This document shows, piece after piece, positions 9,685 to 20,830 of a stretch of DNA of 64,000 nucleotides. The notes beneath the pieces were generated by a model that made no database searches, was not told the DNA's origin, and saw only the letters and a list, made by a program, of their open reading frames with translations. This DNA comes from Ailurus styani (Eukaryota; Chordata; Mammalia; Carnivora; Ailuridae): contig LNAC01000009.1 of NCBI GenBank assembly GCA_002007465.1, positions 5,730,824 to 5,794,823 of the forward strand. Reading direction: 5' to 3'. Made by a program: the position numbers and the translations under genes. Every line of letters starts with the position of its first letter. Position 1 is the first letter of the stretch.

Positions 9685-10439
9685 GACTGTAAGTAACCAG
9701 TGTGTCTTCACAGCTTCAGTTTCCAAGTCAAGTTGTATTTCATTCGGCTTTGTTGACCTTACAGATAATGGTCTTCTCATTTGACATGGTTAGCCAATAC
9801 TTCTGAATATTTTGGTCATTTTGACTTATTCAGGAATGTGAGGGCATATTCAGAGAGAGGATTGCTAATGTCAAATCAGAACAGCATATACCAAATAATG
9901 GATTCTTCCTCTGGAAGCCTGAAGTTCTCAGTATTTCACTTAGTTTTGAGATACATGGAAGTAAGAATGCTACTTTAATGTTATGTTTGTGCTAATCCAT
10001 ATGTTTGTGCTAGAAGAGGAACTTTACCTTTAAGCTGATGGAACTTCCAACAGATATCAAAAACTATAAGGAAGGGTATGTTATATAAGTAGAGTGTGAT
10101 TTTAGTGGAGCAGGGTGGACTAGTATCTGTAGCTCTTAAACATGCCCCAATCATTTATTTCATTTGTCTGGTGATCTGATATCTTAATGCTTGACACAGA
10201 GGGCAGTTTTCACATGAATGCTGTAGCCTCACCAAGAAGCCAACATTTCAGTAATAGTGCGGAGTGGTGACTTAATAAAAGGCTCTACTCCCTATGTATG
10301 TGTAGTGAATGGAACAATTTCCCTAGAGCTGCTGCAAAGTGGCTTATATTTTTTAATAAAGAAGTCTGTTTTCCTAGTATACTTGTATCTAAGGTTTGAA
10401 AGGTGAAGATTAGAATGACTCTACTTACCAACTCTGATA
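9685..10439. other. Unique non-coding sequence
   Basis: A 65-codon open frame (9781-9978) without family resemblance. No splice-site pair frames it. Confidence 0.55.
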
Positions 10440-10595
10440 ATGATGGCTAACCCTTATTGAACATTTACTATGTACCAGATAATCTGAGTGCTTCAAAAAA
10501 TTTTAAATTTCATTTAATCCTCTCAACAGCCCTATGACGTGCAAGTACTCTTGTTCCCATTTTTTCAGTTAGGAAAATTCTAAAGCCTTTAGGAC
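10440..10595 (-). mobile_element. MIR
   Basis: CCTTATTGAACATTTACTATG, TAATCCTCTCAACAGCCCTATG and CCCATTTTTTCAGTTAGG match antisense MIR order. Confidence 0.65.
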
Positions 10596-10611
10596 CATGA
10601 TTGGTGCTCAT

Positions 10612-10845
10612 TTTATTTTTAAAGATTTTTTTCATTTATTAGAGAGGGAGCAGGGGGTGGGAGAGGGCCAAAGGAGAGGTAGAAGCAGACTTCTGCTGAG
10701 CCAGGAGCCTGATGACCACGACAGCGACAAAGATGACAACTACGATGATGTGGGTGCTCAATCCCAGGACCTTGAGATCATGACCTGAGCCCCATGATCA
10801 TGACAGCCAACATCATGACAACCAGTTGAGTCCCCTGGGGGGCCC
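10612..10845 (-). mobile_element. Old CAN SINE with a GAC/GAT-rich internal insertion
   Basis: T-rich tail, AGAGAGGGAGCAGGGGGTGG, and a head near GTTGAGTCCCCTGGGGGGCC. Positions 10711-10754 hold GACCACGACAGCGACAAAG and similar triplets absent from other copies. Target CCATGATTGGTG/CCAAGATTAGTG. Confidence 0.75.
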
Positions 10846-11050
10846 CAAGATTAGTGTTTAAATCACAGATGTTACTCTTTTTATATAGTTTATCCTGTCT
10901 GTAAAATGGGGGCTAGGGTGTGATGGTAGAGATTAGGGGTAGTTTATAAGGTTCCTTGTAGTTTAAAAAAAAAAATCTAAGAATCTTGGCAACCCCTCAA
11001 GTGTTAACATATGATTTATGCACCCTAGAACATACAACTGCCAACCTTTT

Positions 11051-11247
11051 TTTTTTTTTTTTAAGATTTTATCCATTTATTTGACAGAGGGAGACACAGC
11101 GAGAGAGGGAACACAAGCAGGGGGGTGGGAGAGAGAGAATCAGGCTTCCTGCTAAGCAGGGAGCCTGATGTGGGGTCTTTCTCAGGAGCCTGGGATTGTG
11201 ACCTGAGCCAAAGGCAGATGCTTAACAACTGAGCGACCCAGTCCCCC
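11051..11247 (-). mobile_element. CAN SINE (arctoid type)
   Basis: T-run, TTATCCATTTATTTGACAG, ends GAGCGACCCAGTCCCCC. Target ACAACTGCCAACCTTTT/CAACTGCTAACTTTT. Confidence 0.92.
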
Positions 11248-11259
11248 AACAACTGCTAA

Positions 11260-11628
11260 CTTTTGTAAACCCAGACTTTAAAGCTATTAGGAATATTAAG
11301 AAAATTGGCCAGACCTCTCCTTTTACTGAAGAGTACAGAGGGAGGTAGTACCAGAGAAGGGCTGATGTTTAGGTGTCTTCCCTCCCTTGTGTATCACTTT
11401 ATTGCTGTCTAAATATTAAGAAATTGCTTTAACATCAAAGTTGGTATAGACATTTTAAAAATCTCTGTATAAAGAGAGTTTGGAAATAGGAATTTATGAA
11501 TTACCCTTTTCAAGCTTCAGGATGTTTACGGGAAATAAAGGTAGCAACAAGTAGCTTTCCAGATTTTGGATTTATTCCTATAACTTAAGGCTGTGAATGT
11601 CATGGTAAGAGTTGAAAATGGGGACCTA
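11260..11628. other. Unique non-coding sequence
   Basis: Nothing recognised. Confidence 0.6.
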
Positions 11629-11808
11629 GGGGTGCCTGGGTGGCTCAGGCATTAAGTGGCTGCCTTCAGCTCAGGTCATGATCCCAGGATCCTGGGATTG
11701 AGCCCTGTGTTGGACTTCCTGCTCCTTGGGAAACCTGCTTTTCCCTCTCCCACTCCCCTGCTTGTGCTGTTTCTCTCTGTCAAATAAATAAGTAAAAATC
11801 TTTAAAAA
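11629..11808 (+). mobile_element. CAN SINE (arctoid type)
   Basis: Starts AGGGGTGCCTGGGTGGCTCAG and ends CAAATAAATAAGTAAAAATC. Target AAAATGGGGACCTA/AAAATGGGGAGCTA. Confidence 0.93.
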
Positions 11809-11849
11809 AATGGGGAGCTAAAAGATGAATTTTAAGTGGATTAGAAATC

Positions 11850-12420
11850 TAAGTTCTAGGAAGTGAGAAAAGAAAGGTAGCAGAGAGAACAGTTACAATA
11901 GTCTTTTAAGATTCTGGTGTGGTGAAAAGGCTTGAACTAGGTCTGTAGAGATTTGAGAGAGAATGAAAATGCTTTGTTGATTCATTAGATTAATTGGGAT
12001 GGAGACGTAGGGGAAGAGGATGGTAAAGTGGCAGGGGAGGAGGAGTCCTTAGGGATTTTTGGCCTAAGGGATGAGAGTTGGTGTTATCTGGAACTTGGTA
12101 CAGGAGTGGAAACACAGAAAAAGCAGGTTTCAAAGAGAAAATAGCAGGTTCAATTCAACATGTTGAATTTGATGGAGCTTATGGGATATCCTGGTAGATA
12201 TTGACAGTAGACACTTGGATAGGTGGATCTGTGTTTTAGGAGAATAGTCTCATCTGAAATTGAAAGTTTGGGGGTCATCAGTTGGGAAATATAGGTGGAA
12301 ATGTGTGTGGATGAGACCATCCAACCCAGGATGAAAAGGTTAATGTATGTGTTGAGATAGGCCTTTCTTGCCCTCTTGACTTCATTTAGGGAAGGACATG
12401 TCTCAGACAGGACCTTTATA
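11850..12420 (-). mobile_element. L2 remnant
   Basis: AGGAGGAGTCCTTAGGGATTT, CAACATGTTGAATTTGATGG, GATATCCTGGTAGATATTGAC and GGGGGTCATCAGTTGGGAAAT follow L2 antisense order. Confidence 0.6.
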
Positions 12421-12639
12421 ATCTTCATCTGTTAAAATATGATTACCTCTGGGGCAAGTATTTGCCAGCAGAGTAAGGACATCTAAAAGATAGACATGGC
12501 TTAGTGAATAGTATTGACAGTCTGTCTACTTACATTCTCTCTTTCCTTCCTGACTACCCTGATTCAAGTACCGCTTGCCATCAAGGGCTTTTCCAAGTTC
12601 CCCCTAGGAAGAGATAAGTACTGTTTGGCCACCGGTGCT

Positions 12640-13020
12640 AGTTTCTCCATTAGGACATTGCTTCTTAATTCCCTGTATCCAGCCAGTTATCTGTTTTTCT
12701 TTTTAAATTGTAAGTATCTAGGGGCACCTGAGTGGCTCAGTGGGTTAAGCCTCTCCCTTCAGCTCAGGTCATGATCTCAGGGTCCTGGGATAGAGCCCTG
12801 CATCGGGCTCTCTGCTCAGCTGGGAGCCTGCTTCCTCCTCCCTCTGCCTGCCTCTCTGCCTACTTGTGATGTCTCTCTCTCTGTCAAATAAATAAATACT
12901 TAAAAAAAAATAAATTGTAAGAATCTAGGGGTAGCCAGCTTCATTTGTTTTTATATCCCTTATGTAATCTAGCACAGTGCCCTATACATTCAAATTGCTA
13001 GGTGACTATTTGTTGAATTT
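12640..13020 (+). mobile_element. L2 3' end, split by a SINE
   Basis: After the SINE, TCTAGCACAGTGCCCTATAC and CTATTTGTTGAATTTAA are the L2 3' end. Confidence 0.6.
12721..12910 (+). mobile_element. CAN SINE (young) inside an L2
   Basis: Starts GGGGCACCTGAGTGGCTCAG. Target TAAATTGTAAGTATCTA/TAAATTGTAAGAATCTA at 12704-12720 and 12911-12927. Confidence 0.94.
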
Positions 13021-13284
13021 AATTTTTGGATGTAGGAAAGTTTAGATCTAAGAAGCAGCAGGAGTTTTCCACCTACTGTCCTATTTGTGAAATAGCCTTT
13101 GTATTTATATAGTGCCATAAACATAAGTTGGTTGTTGCTTTTTTATCTTGACTTCAAGTTTGAGTGGTTTTTAAATTTTTTTGGGCTTATCAATATGATT
13201 AACTGTTTTGCTTCAGGTTTGAAAGATCCTGGGGTGAAAGGTTAAAGATATTTTTATCTCTTTGCTGTTAACCAATGGATTTTT

Positions 13285-13452
13285 TTAAAAAAAGATTTTA
13301 CTTATTTATTTGACAGAGAGACAGACAGTGAGAGAGGGAACACAGCATGGGGAGTGGGAGAAGGAGAAGCAGGCTTCCTGCTGACCAGGGAGCCCATGTG
13401 GGACTCAATCCCAGGACCCGTGGATCATGACCTGAGCCATCCAGGTGCCCCA
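13285..13452 (-). mobile_element. CAN SINE (arctoid type), short
   Basis: AGATTTTACTTATTTATTTG to CATCCAGGTGCCCC. The segment between GACCTGAG and CCATCCAGG (usually GCAGACGCTTAACCGACTGAG) is deleted. Target CAATGGATTTTT on both sides. Confidence 0.92.
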
Positions 13453-13588
13453 CACAATGGATTTTTGAAGCTGGGAGATAAAAGAGATGGTCCTGAGCTT
13501 TAGACATTAATGACTAACTAGTATGTCAGGAAGATTAGTGCCCAGAATTGTGTTTCTAATAAAAAGTAATTTAGAAGTCATTTAAAGA

Positions 13589-13778
13589 GGGACGCCTGGG
13601 TGACTCAGTTGGTTAAGCATCTGCCTTCACCTCAGGTCATGATCCAGGTCACTCCTGGGATTGAGTCCTGCATGGGGCTCCCTGTTCAGTGGGGAGTCTG
13701 CTTCCCCTTCTCCCTCTGCTCCTGCTCTCTCTCCCGTGCACTCTCTCTTGAATAAATAAATAAAATCTTAAAAAATAA
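13589..13778 (+). mobile_element. CAN SINE (arctoid type)
   Basis: Starts GGGACGCCTGGGTGACTCAG and ends AATAAATAAATAAAATC. Target AGAAGTCATTTAAAGA / AAAGTCATTTAGAGA. Confidence 0.93.
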
Positions 13779-13908
13779 AAGTCATTTAGAGAATGCCTGA
13801 TAGGTTTTTTTCCTTCAAGTGGTCAATTTTAGAGAATTAAGCCAAATTATTTTGTTTTTAGTATTTGTTTAAATGTACATTTTCCTGTTTATGAATACAA
13901 CTTCTTTT

Positions 13909-14115
13909 CTTTTCTTTTTTAAAGATTTTATTTGACAGGGAGAGAGAGATCACAAGTAAGCGGAGAGGCAGGCAGAGAGAGGAGGAAGCAGGCTCCCTGC
14001 CAAGCAGGCTCCCTGCCGAGCAGGGAGCCTGATGCGGGACTTGATCCCAGGACCCTGAGATCATGACCTGGGCTGAAGGCAGAGGCTCTAACCCACTGAG
14101 CCACCCAGGTGCCCC
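13909..14115 (-). mobile_element. CAN SINE (young) with a local 18-bp duplication
   Basis: Ends CACCCAGGTGCCCC. GGCTCCCTGCCAAGCAGGCTCCCTGCCGAGCAGGG near 13990-14025 shows an internal tandem repeat. Target TACAACTTCTTTTC/TACAACTTATTTTC. Confidence 0.93.
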
Positions 14116-14304
14116 TACAACTTATTTTCAAACAGAAAAGTAGAATGGAGGGGGAAAAATCAGCCATAATTCCCACACTTAGAGATGATCACTGGGATAA
14201 AATAGACTAAAATGTGCTTTTACATCTATGTATGTGTCAGAATAGCAGAGCTCATACTGAGAGTACAATTTTACATCTTTTTATTTTTTATTTATTTACT
14301 TATT

Positions 14305-14493
14305 TTTAAAGATTTTATTTATTTATTTCACAGAGGGAGAGAGATCACAAGGAGGCAGAGAGTCAGGCAGACAGAGGGGGAAGCAGGCTCCCCACTGAGC
14401 AGGGAGCCCGATGCGGGCCTCGATCCCAGGACCCTGAGATCATGACCTGAGCTGAAGGCAGAGGCTTTAACCCACTGAGCCACTCAGGCGCCC
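14305..14493 (-). mobile_element. CAN SINE (young)
   Basis: AAAGATTTTATTTATTTATTTC to GAGCCACTCAGGCGCCC. It lies in the T-rich tail of the SINE at 14494. Confidence 0.93.
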
Positions 14494-14679
14494 TTATTTT
14501 TATTTTTTTTAAAGATTTTATTTATTTATTTGACAGAGAGAGATCACAAGTAGCCAGAGAGGCAGGAAGAGAGAGGAAGAAGCAGGCTCCCTGCTCAGCA
14601 TTCGGGGCTCGAACCCAGGACCCCGAGATCATGACCTGAGCCAAAGGCAGAGGCTTTAACCCACTGAGCCAGGCGCCCC
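14494..14679 (-). mobile_element. CAN SINE (young)
   Basis: TTATTTTTATTTTTTTTAAAG to CACTGAGCCAGGCGCCCC (CACC lost). The target TTACATCTTTT at 14271 and 14680 brackets this SINE and the one at 14305 together. Confidence 0.92.
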
Positions 14680-14816
14680 TTACATCTTTTTTTTTTTTAA
14701 AGTGGCATTTGCCCATTATAAAATTTTGATAAACATTTAAAATGCTCATAGAATACCCTCATTGAATAGGTATACCACAATTTAATTATTCATTCTCCTG
14801 TGGTTGGATTTTGTTT

Positions 14817-15006
14817 TTCAAGATTTTTATTTGTCAGAGAGAGAGAAAGAAGGCGCATGTGCAAGCAGGTGGGGTAGGGCAGAGAGAGAGGGAGAAGCAG
14901 GCTCCCCGCTGAGCAGGGAGCCCAACATGGGACTTGATCCCAGGACTCCAGGATCATGACCTGAGCCAAAGGCAGATGCTTAACCGACTGAGCCACCCAG
15001 GCGTCC
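14817..15006 (-). mobile_element. CAN SINE (arctoid type)
   Basis: AAGATTTTTATTTGTCAGAG to GAGCCACCCAGGCGTCC. Target TGTGGTTGGATTT on both sides. Confidence 0.93.
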
Positions 15007-15090
15007 TGTGTGGTTGGATTTGTAAGTGACTTTCTATTTTGTACTGTTTATTTCTGGCTCTTAGGACATATTTCCAGGATTAATCCAGAG

Positions 15091-15647
15091 GGACAAATCT
15101 CTTCAAGTTCCTTCATGCATCCATGTTCTATTTTTATATGGGGGTTTTCAAAGAGGATAAGAAAAAAGTACATTCTGCTGCTTGTGGGTCACCTCTTGGT
15201 TGCATCTGCTTCTTAATAATGGATTTCCTGAACAGAGCTGACTTCTGTTCCATTAAACCATCTGTTGAGGATGGTATGGGGCACTTTCTAAGATGACCTC
15301 AAAGGCTCTCTGGCCACATTCAACAAACTCCTGGGTCTGTAAGACTCTTTTTCAATTAGTCTTTGAAATGAACGAACAAAAAATCTCTGTCACTCTCCCT
15401 ACTCTTGCTGGGAGCAACTTAAAATTTTTCAAAAGAAGCTAGTTCTTGCCTAATTCTTTTATTTATTCATTCATTCAAAGTTTTATACTTTGGGTTTCCT
15501 CTGGTTGGTAAAGTTACTGTAGCTGGTTCTGATATGGACATCTTGGATTATTCAAGAGGAAGTTTCTAAGTGGATCCATCTGAGGTGTGGATTTCTTCTT
15601 GGACTCTAAGGTCCTGCTGTTTTGGGAATGTCAGGATTTGGTTGTTT
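15091..15647. other. Unique non-coding sequence
   Basis: Nothing recognised beyond the edge of the L1ME-like remnant. Confidence 0.55.
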
Positions 15648-15857
15648 CTTTTTTTCTTTCTTTTTTTTTTTTTTTTTAAGATTTTCTTTATTTGACTGAG
15701 AAATAGAGCACAAGTTGGCAGAGCTGCAGGCAGAGGGAGAGAGAGAAGCAGGCTCTCCACTGAGCAGGAAGCCTGACGCCGGGCTCGATCCCAGGACCCC
15801 GGGATCATGAACTGAGCCAAAGGCAGACGCTTAACCAATGAACCACTCAGGCACCCC
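15648..15857 (-). mobile_element. CAN SINE (arctoid type)
   Basis: Long T-run, AAGATTTTCTTTATTTGACTG to AACCACTCAGGCACCCC. Target TGTCAGGATTT/TGTCAGGGTTT. Confidence 0.92.
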
Positions 15858-16014
15858 TGTCAGGGTTTATTCTTTGAAATAATGTCCAATTCCCATCTAT
15901 TTGACTGTTGGAAAGCATGTAAGTGCAAAGGTAGGCCTTTTATTAGCCCTACTGCTCTAAATACAAGTTCTTTTGTTTTGACTTTCGTTGCTCTTTCCAT
16001 AAAGAGTAACAGAG

Positions 16015-16130
16015 TACGATAATCTCTTTAAATCTTTAAGATGGAGATAATGCTATCTACTTTCAGTAAGAATTCATATAAAGCATCAAGCCATTGCCTG
16101 GCATATAATAAAGATTCAATAAATGGCAAC
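16015..16130 (+). mobile_element. MIR 3' part
   Basis: GGAGATAATGCTATCTAC, GCCTGGCATATAATAAAG and TTCAATAAATGGC match the MIR 3' half. Confidence 0.5.
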
Positions 16131-16263
16131 CGACAGATTATTTTATACATTTTCTTATATGCGTGCATTTTGAAATTTCTTTAACTTCTAGGCTGAATGA
16201 AGAGTTATCAGTAATCCTTTCTGTTACTTTAGAGAACCAGAAATTGTAAAAGAAAAATGTCAG

Positions 16264-16468
16264 GGCGCCTGGGTGGCTCAGTGGGTTAATGCCTCTGCTT
16301 TCGGCTCAGGTCGTGATCTCAGGGTCCTGGGATCGAGGCCCGCATCGGGCTCCCTGCTCAGCGGGGAGCCTGCTTCCCCCTCTCTCTCTCTGCCTGCCTC
16401 TCTGCCTCCTTGTGATCTCTCTCCCTCTGTGAAATAAATAAATAAAATCTTTAAAAAAAAAAAAAAAG
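16264..16468 (+). mobile_element. CAN SINE (young), perfect target duplication
   Basis: Starts GGCGCCTGGGTGGCTCAGTG and ends AAATAAATAAATAAAATC plus an A-run. Perfect 16-bp target AAAAGAAAAATGTCAG at 16248-16263 and 16469-16484. Confidence 0.96.
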
Positions 16469-16484
16469 AAAAGAAAAATGTCAG

Positions 16485-17914
16485 AGGTTCATCAGTATAT
16501 GCAGTTTTCTGAGAAATGCCTGTACTATATTTCCATAGAAACACTAGTGACCTCTGACTTCTCAAATCGAATTGCCTTCCCTAACTGCTTTCACCTTCTG
16601 ATTCTGTGGCCACAGCCTTGAAGCTGTGTGTATTGTTGTTATTTTTTTAGAATGCCATAAAATTGAAATGTCATAATCTTGGGCTAGATTTTCTGCCTTT
16701 AGTCTGATTTCAAGGCTGTAATTACAAAGCTAGAAGCCTGAAAAACTGCATGAAAGGTGATGCAGGTTGATTAGATGGAAGTCACTAATGTTTCCATAGA
16801 AATGTAGACACTACTTGTAAGTGACATTTAAGCTGAGCAAATATGTGGGTACAATAGGTTATATAATTGAGAATCCTTGGCTTCCCTTCTCCCTACTCTT
16901 TTTAGCCTCTAAGATTTCATATTAAAATGCCATTGGGAAAAGGGCATTGTTTTTGTTGCAATTTTTAAAATGTGACCTTGATATTTTAAGTGGAGAAAAG
17001 GAAATATGACTTGAAGCTCTGCCAGCCAGCTAGCTTCTGCTGTGTGAACTTGTGCTATGTCCCTGCATTCAAAAGCATTTTCTATTATTTCTGAAGTATG
17101 GTTTGTCAGGTTGCCTATGAGAAACAAAAGCTAATGGCCCAAGTGGCACCCTGCTTACTGGATAGAAAGGAAAGAGGCAGATGTGAATTTAGGCTCAGCC
17201 AATTCAAAGAAAAGTGTTTTGATATCTGCTTGGGTCTGGGCTAGCTTACAGGCTGCAAACCTGCTTGTAGGGCAGGCCGTGTTCTGACTAGCTAATGTTT
17301 GTTTATCTCCCCTTCCCCCCACCGCCCTCCCCAACACACGCATTTCTTCTCAGCCTCTATTCCAGCCATTCATTGTACCAAAAGGAGCCTAGAAGAAGTT
17401 GGGCAAGAACCCTGAAAAAATGGGAAGAGTTCCTAGAATTTAAGGAGCTGAGGATGGTTTACCATGTTTATGTTGGCTACCCTGCAGAATTCTTTTTAAA
17501 AATTTTTTAATTTTTAAAAAATTCTTTGTGCTTTTAGTTTCCTTGTTGACATTTAAAAAATTTTTTTGTTTGAAATTTTAGAGCCACTGTATTGAAGTAG
17601 TCAGAGTTGTGCTGGCATTGACAAACTTCCTAGTATATACATGTATTTCCTTTCCTCAGTGACTTTATTGCCTGTAAAATGAAAACTAAAAACTCCTCAT
17701 GTATGGCAGTTAAAATCTTTTGTGATATGGTCGTGGCTGGGGCTTCAGTCAGATCAGATTACCAGGTAACATTCTCTTTCTGCTCTCTGTTCATGCCATG
17801 TATCTCCAGCTTCCTTTGCATATGTTTCTCAAATAGCCCCATTTGTCTGGGGAATGCTTAGTCCTTCCACATGTCTCTAGCCCGATGGTTGCTATTTCTG
17901 CTCTCTCACTAATA
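16485..17914. other. Unique non-coding sequence
   Basis: Short open frames on both strands near 16909-17510 and 17679-17861 overlap each other and have no coding signal. An all-A/T palindromic patch lies near 17490-17525. Confidence 0.55.
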
Positions 17915-18095
17915 TTGATCACAGTTACTAAGCACTTTCCACTGACCTAAGTGCATTATCTCATTGAATCCTTACGACAACCTATAGATGAGGAAATTGA
18001 CTCAGAGAGGTGAGACCACTTCCTGAGCTAACATAATTAGGAAGTTATGCTGCAGAACTTCAATCTATTCTGATATAAAAATTCTCTGTACTACT
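17915..18095 (-). mobile_element. MIR
   Basis: CTAAGCACTTTCCACTGACC, GAATCCTTACGACAACC and GATGAGGAAATTGACTCAGAG match antisense MIR. Confidence 0.65.
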
Positions 18096-18499
18096 TTCCA
18101 GTTGCACCTTGTCCGTCTCTGTCCATCTGTCTGCTACAGTGTGGGCATATACTTAATGACATTTGAAGGAATAAGTCTATTTGCAGGCTGATGGAATTAT
18201 TTTTCTGATAACATATATACTTATAAATTGGATAGTAAGTAACACTAGCCTAAGCATTTCTGTATTTTGGTTTCTTTAAAGCTGTAACAGAATCCGAAAG
18301 GTGGCCAAACAAGTTTAAAAGGAGGAATGATAGCTTTTTAGTCATATATCGTCCATCTTAATAGAGACTGACCTTATGTAACTACTTTAATTACTTAAAA
18401 TGAAATAAAGTTTAAAATTCAGTTCCTTAGTCATACTTGTCACTTTCCAAGTGCTTAGTCACATGTAACTAATGGCTACTGCATCGGAAAATAAAGGTA
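18096..18499. other. Unique non-coding sequence
   Basis: Nothing recognised. Confidence 0.55.
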
Positions 18500-18515
18500 G
18501 AGAACATTTTCAATT

Positions 18516-18697
18516 TTTAAAAAAGATTTTATTTATTTATTTGTCAGAGAGAGAACACAAGCAGGGGAGCAGCAGGCAGTGGGAGAAGCAGGCTTCCTGC
18601 TGAGCAAGGAGCTCAGTGCAGGACTTGATCCTAGGACCCTGCAATCATGACCTGAGCCAAAGGCACATGCTTAACCAACTAAGTCACCCAGTCATCC
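18516..18697 (-). mobile_element. CAN SINE (arctoid type, diverged)
   Basis: AAAGATTTTATTTATTTATTTG to AAGTCACCCAGTCATCC. Target GAACATTTTCA on both sides. Confidence 0.9.
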
Positions 18698-18709
18698 TGA
18701 ACATTTTCA

Positions 18710-19289
18710 TTATTGTAGCAACTTCTATTGGACATTGCTATTCTAGACATTAAAGGCAGAGAATAGTGAAACTGTTAATGTTCTCTCAGAATTTGGTATT
18801 ATGGTAAGAAATTCATTGTGGCATTATATTTTAGTACTATTGCTTTTTGCAGAAAAAAGCAGTTCCCCAATATATACTGAGCAACCTTTCTTGGGATCCA
18901 GGGACATGTCTCAACTTTGGGGCTAGAATATATAATTAGGGCTGAGACCAGATCTGACTGAAAGAAGGATACAAGTTTCATTGATGAGCTAATCATGATT
19001 AGAGGAGACAAGGCAGATGGGAAATGGATAGAAATGACCAGAACTGGTTGGTTCAGAAAGGACCAGTGAGTGACTGTTATATATCAGTACAAATCCTGGG
19101 TAAAAATATTTAGCTTTCTGGTGGGGACTGTGGAGAACAATTTCTCTCGAAGCTGAATTCATGGTCAGTGGCCCTCATGATGTGGCATTGGAAGCACAGG
19201 AATCTGGAAATGCAGAGTAGGGACACTAACCAGAACAATTTCAGAACCCTTTTAGACCCCTGACTTCCTTCTGGAAGTCTGTTTCACTT
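18710..19289. other. Unique non-coding sequence
   Basis: Contains a 70-codon minus-strand open frame (18799-19011) with no recognised domain. Confidence 0.55.
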
Positions 19290-19302
19290 GATATCTTACA
19301 TT

Positions 19303-19492
19303 AAAAAAAAAGATTTTATTTATTTATTTGAGAGAGAGAGTGAGTGAGAGAGCAAGCAAGCATGAGCTGGGGGAGGGGCAGAGGGAGAAGTAGACTCCCC
19401 ACCAAGCAGTGAGCCCAGGCTCCATCCCAGGACTCAGACCATGACCTGAGCCAAAGGCAGATGCTTAACTGACTGAGCCCCCCAGGTGCCCT
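19303..19492 (-). mobile_element. CAN SINE (arctoid type)
   Basis: AAGATTTTATTTATTTATTTG to GAGCCCCCCAGGTGCCC. Target GATATCTTACATT/CATATCTCACATT. Confidence 0.92.
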
Positions 19493-19636
19493 CATATCTC
19501 ACATTTTAAACAATATGTAAAACTTGAATTACAGTTGACTGAGTGGGAAAAAAAATCAGATCTCTTAATTAAAACGTTTAATGTAGTATTTGCAGGTTTG
19601 GTTTGTTTGTTTCTTGGATTTTGAATCCAGTCCCCG

Positions 19637-19656
19637 CCCCCCCCCCCCCCCCCCCC
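19637..19656. repeat. C20 homopolymer
   Basis: TCCCCG is followed by 20 consecutive C and then ACCTTC. The exact length is likely to be unreliable. Confidence 0.9.
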
Positions 19657-19659
19657 ACC

Positions 19660-20285
19660 TTCAAAGGTCCCTGAAAAGCTCATAGATTCAGTCATTGTAT
19701 CTCAAACTTGGACTTGAGTGGGTGTTGGAGAAGGAGGGGAAAGGATTGGAGACCTGACCTGAGCCCTGACATCAGAATGGTAAGAGAAGGCTCAGGTGGA
19801 GAAAACTGTGTGCAAAGGAATGGAGACTAAAGGTAAAGAGGATGTTGAGTTTAGGGAGCTACAGTGTAGTACTGTGTGGATGGAATGTACACTGTTGGAT
19901 GGAATGAGAAGCAAGAGATAAAAGTTGAAGTGATAGGCAGATCATGAAGGATATACATGTTTTTTGTTTTGGCAGAGAGAGATATTTGATTAGAATTATA
20001 GAATTTGCCTTTTAAGAGCCTCACCTTAATTTTGTCTGTGTGCTGCCGAGGCTTCAGAATAGACTGAGTGACTGGCATACAGTCATACTAAATCAAAACA
20101 TTACTAGAGTAATATTTAACTTGATTTTGTAAAAGACACATTATAGAGTAAAATGGACTATTTCACGCTTAAATTTATTTACTGGCATTACTCATTGCTT
20201 TTATTCACATTTGAATAAAAATGGAAACTCATGGTTTAGGATCCTATTGTGGTAAATTCATGATTTTGTACTCAAAATGGTAACT
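19660..20285. other. Unique non-coding sequence
   Basis: Contains a 75-codon minus-strand open frame (19851-20078) with no recognised domain. Confidence 0.55.
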
Positions 20286-20300
20286 AAAGAAAAAGATCAG

Positions 20301-20495
20301 AGGCCCCTGGGTGGCTCAGTCATTAAGTGTCTGCCTTCAGCTCAGGTCACGATCCCAGGATGGGATTGAGCTAGCTCCCTGCTTGGCGGGAAACCTGTTT
20401 CTCCCTCTCCCTCCCCTGCTTGTGTTCCTGCTCTCGCTGTCTCCCTCTCTCTTTCTCTCTCTGTGTCTAATAAATAAATAAAATTAAAAAAAAAA
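20301..20495 (+). mobile_element. CAN SINE (arctoid type), perfect target duplication
   Basis: Starts AGGCCCCTGGGTGGCTCAG. Perfect 15-bp target AAAGAAAAAGATCAG at 20286-20300 and 20496-20510. Confidence 0.94.
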
Positions 20496-20649
20496 AAAGA
20501 AAAAGATCAGTAACTTTTTAATTTGTCTTTGCAACCGGTCATATTGAGGAGTCACTGATCTTTTTCTTGTTGCCAAGCGCCTATTGGAGAAGAGCTTGTC
20601 AACTGTATCTTCCTTTGTATTAAAGAAAGTTCCTAGACTTACAGCCATT

Positions 20650-20830
20650 TATTGGTGATTACTTGCCACAAAGTAGGTGATTTATGTGTATTTACCAAAT
20701 CTCATGGTAGTTGAACAAGAATATTATTTTTATCCCCATTTCAGGAATTAGGCCTAGGGTAGTAAATTAAATAAAAATAGCGGCAAATCCAGGATTTGAA
20801 TCCAACTCTAACTCAGACCTATGGTAAGTC
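20650..20830 (-). mobile_element. MIR
   Basis: TTTATCCCCATTTCAGGAATTAG and CAGGATTTGAATCCAACTC match antisense MIR. Confidence 0.6.

Larger units (their letters stand above)
14120..15090 (-). mobile_element. Ancient L1ME-like 3' end, carrying three SINEs
   Basis: The text TTCCCACACTTAGAGATGATC, then AAATGCTCATAGAATACCC, ACAATTTAATTATTCATTCTCC and GTGGTTGGATTTGTAAGTG resembles the same family as 28345-28800. SINEs at 14305, 14494 and 14817 split it. Confidence 0.45.
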
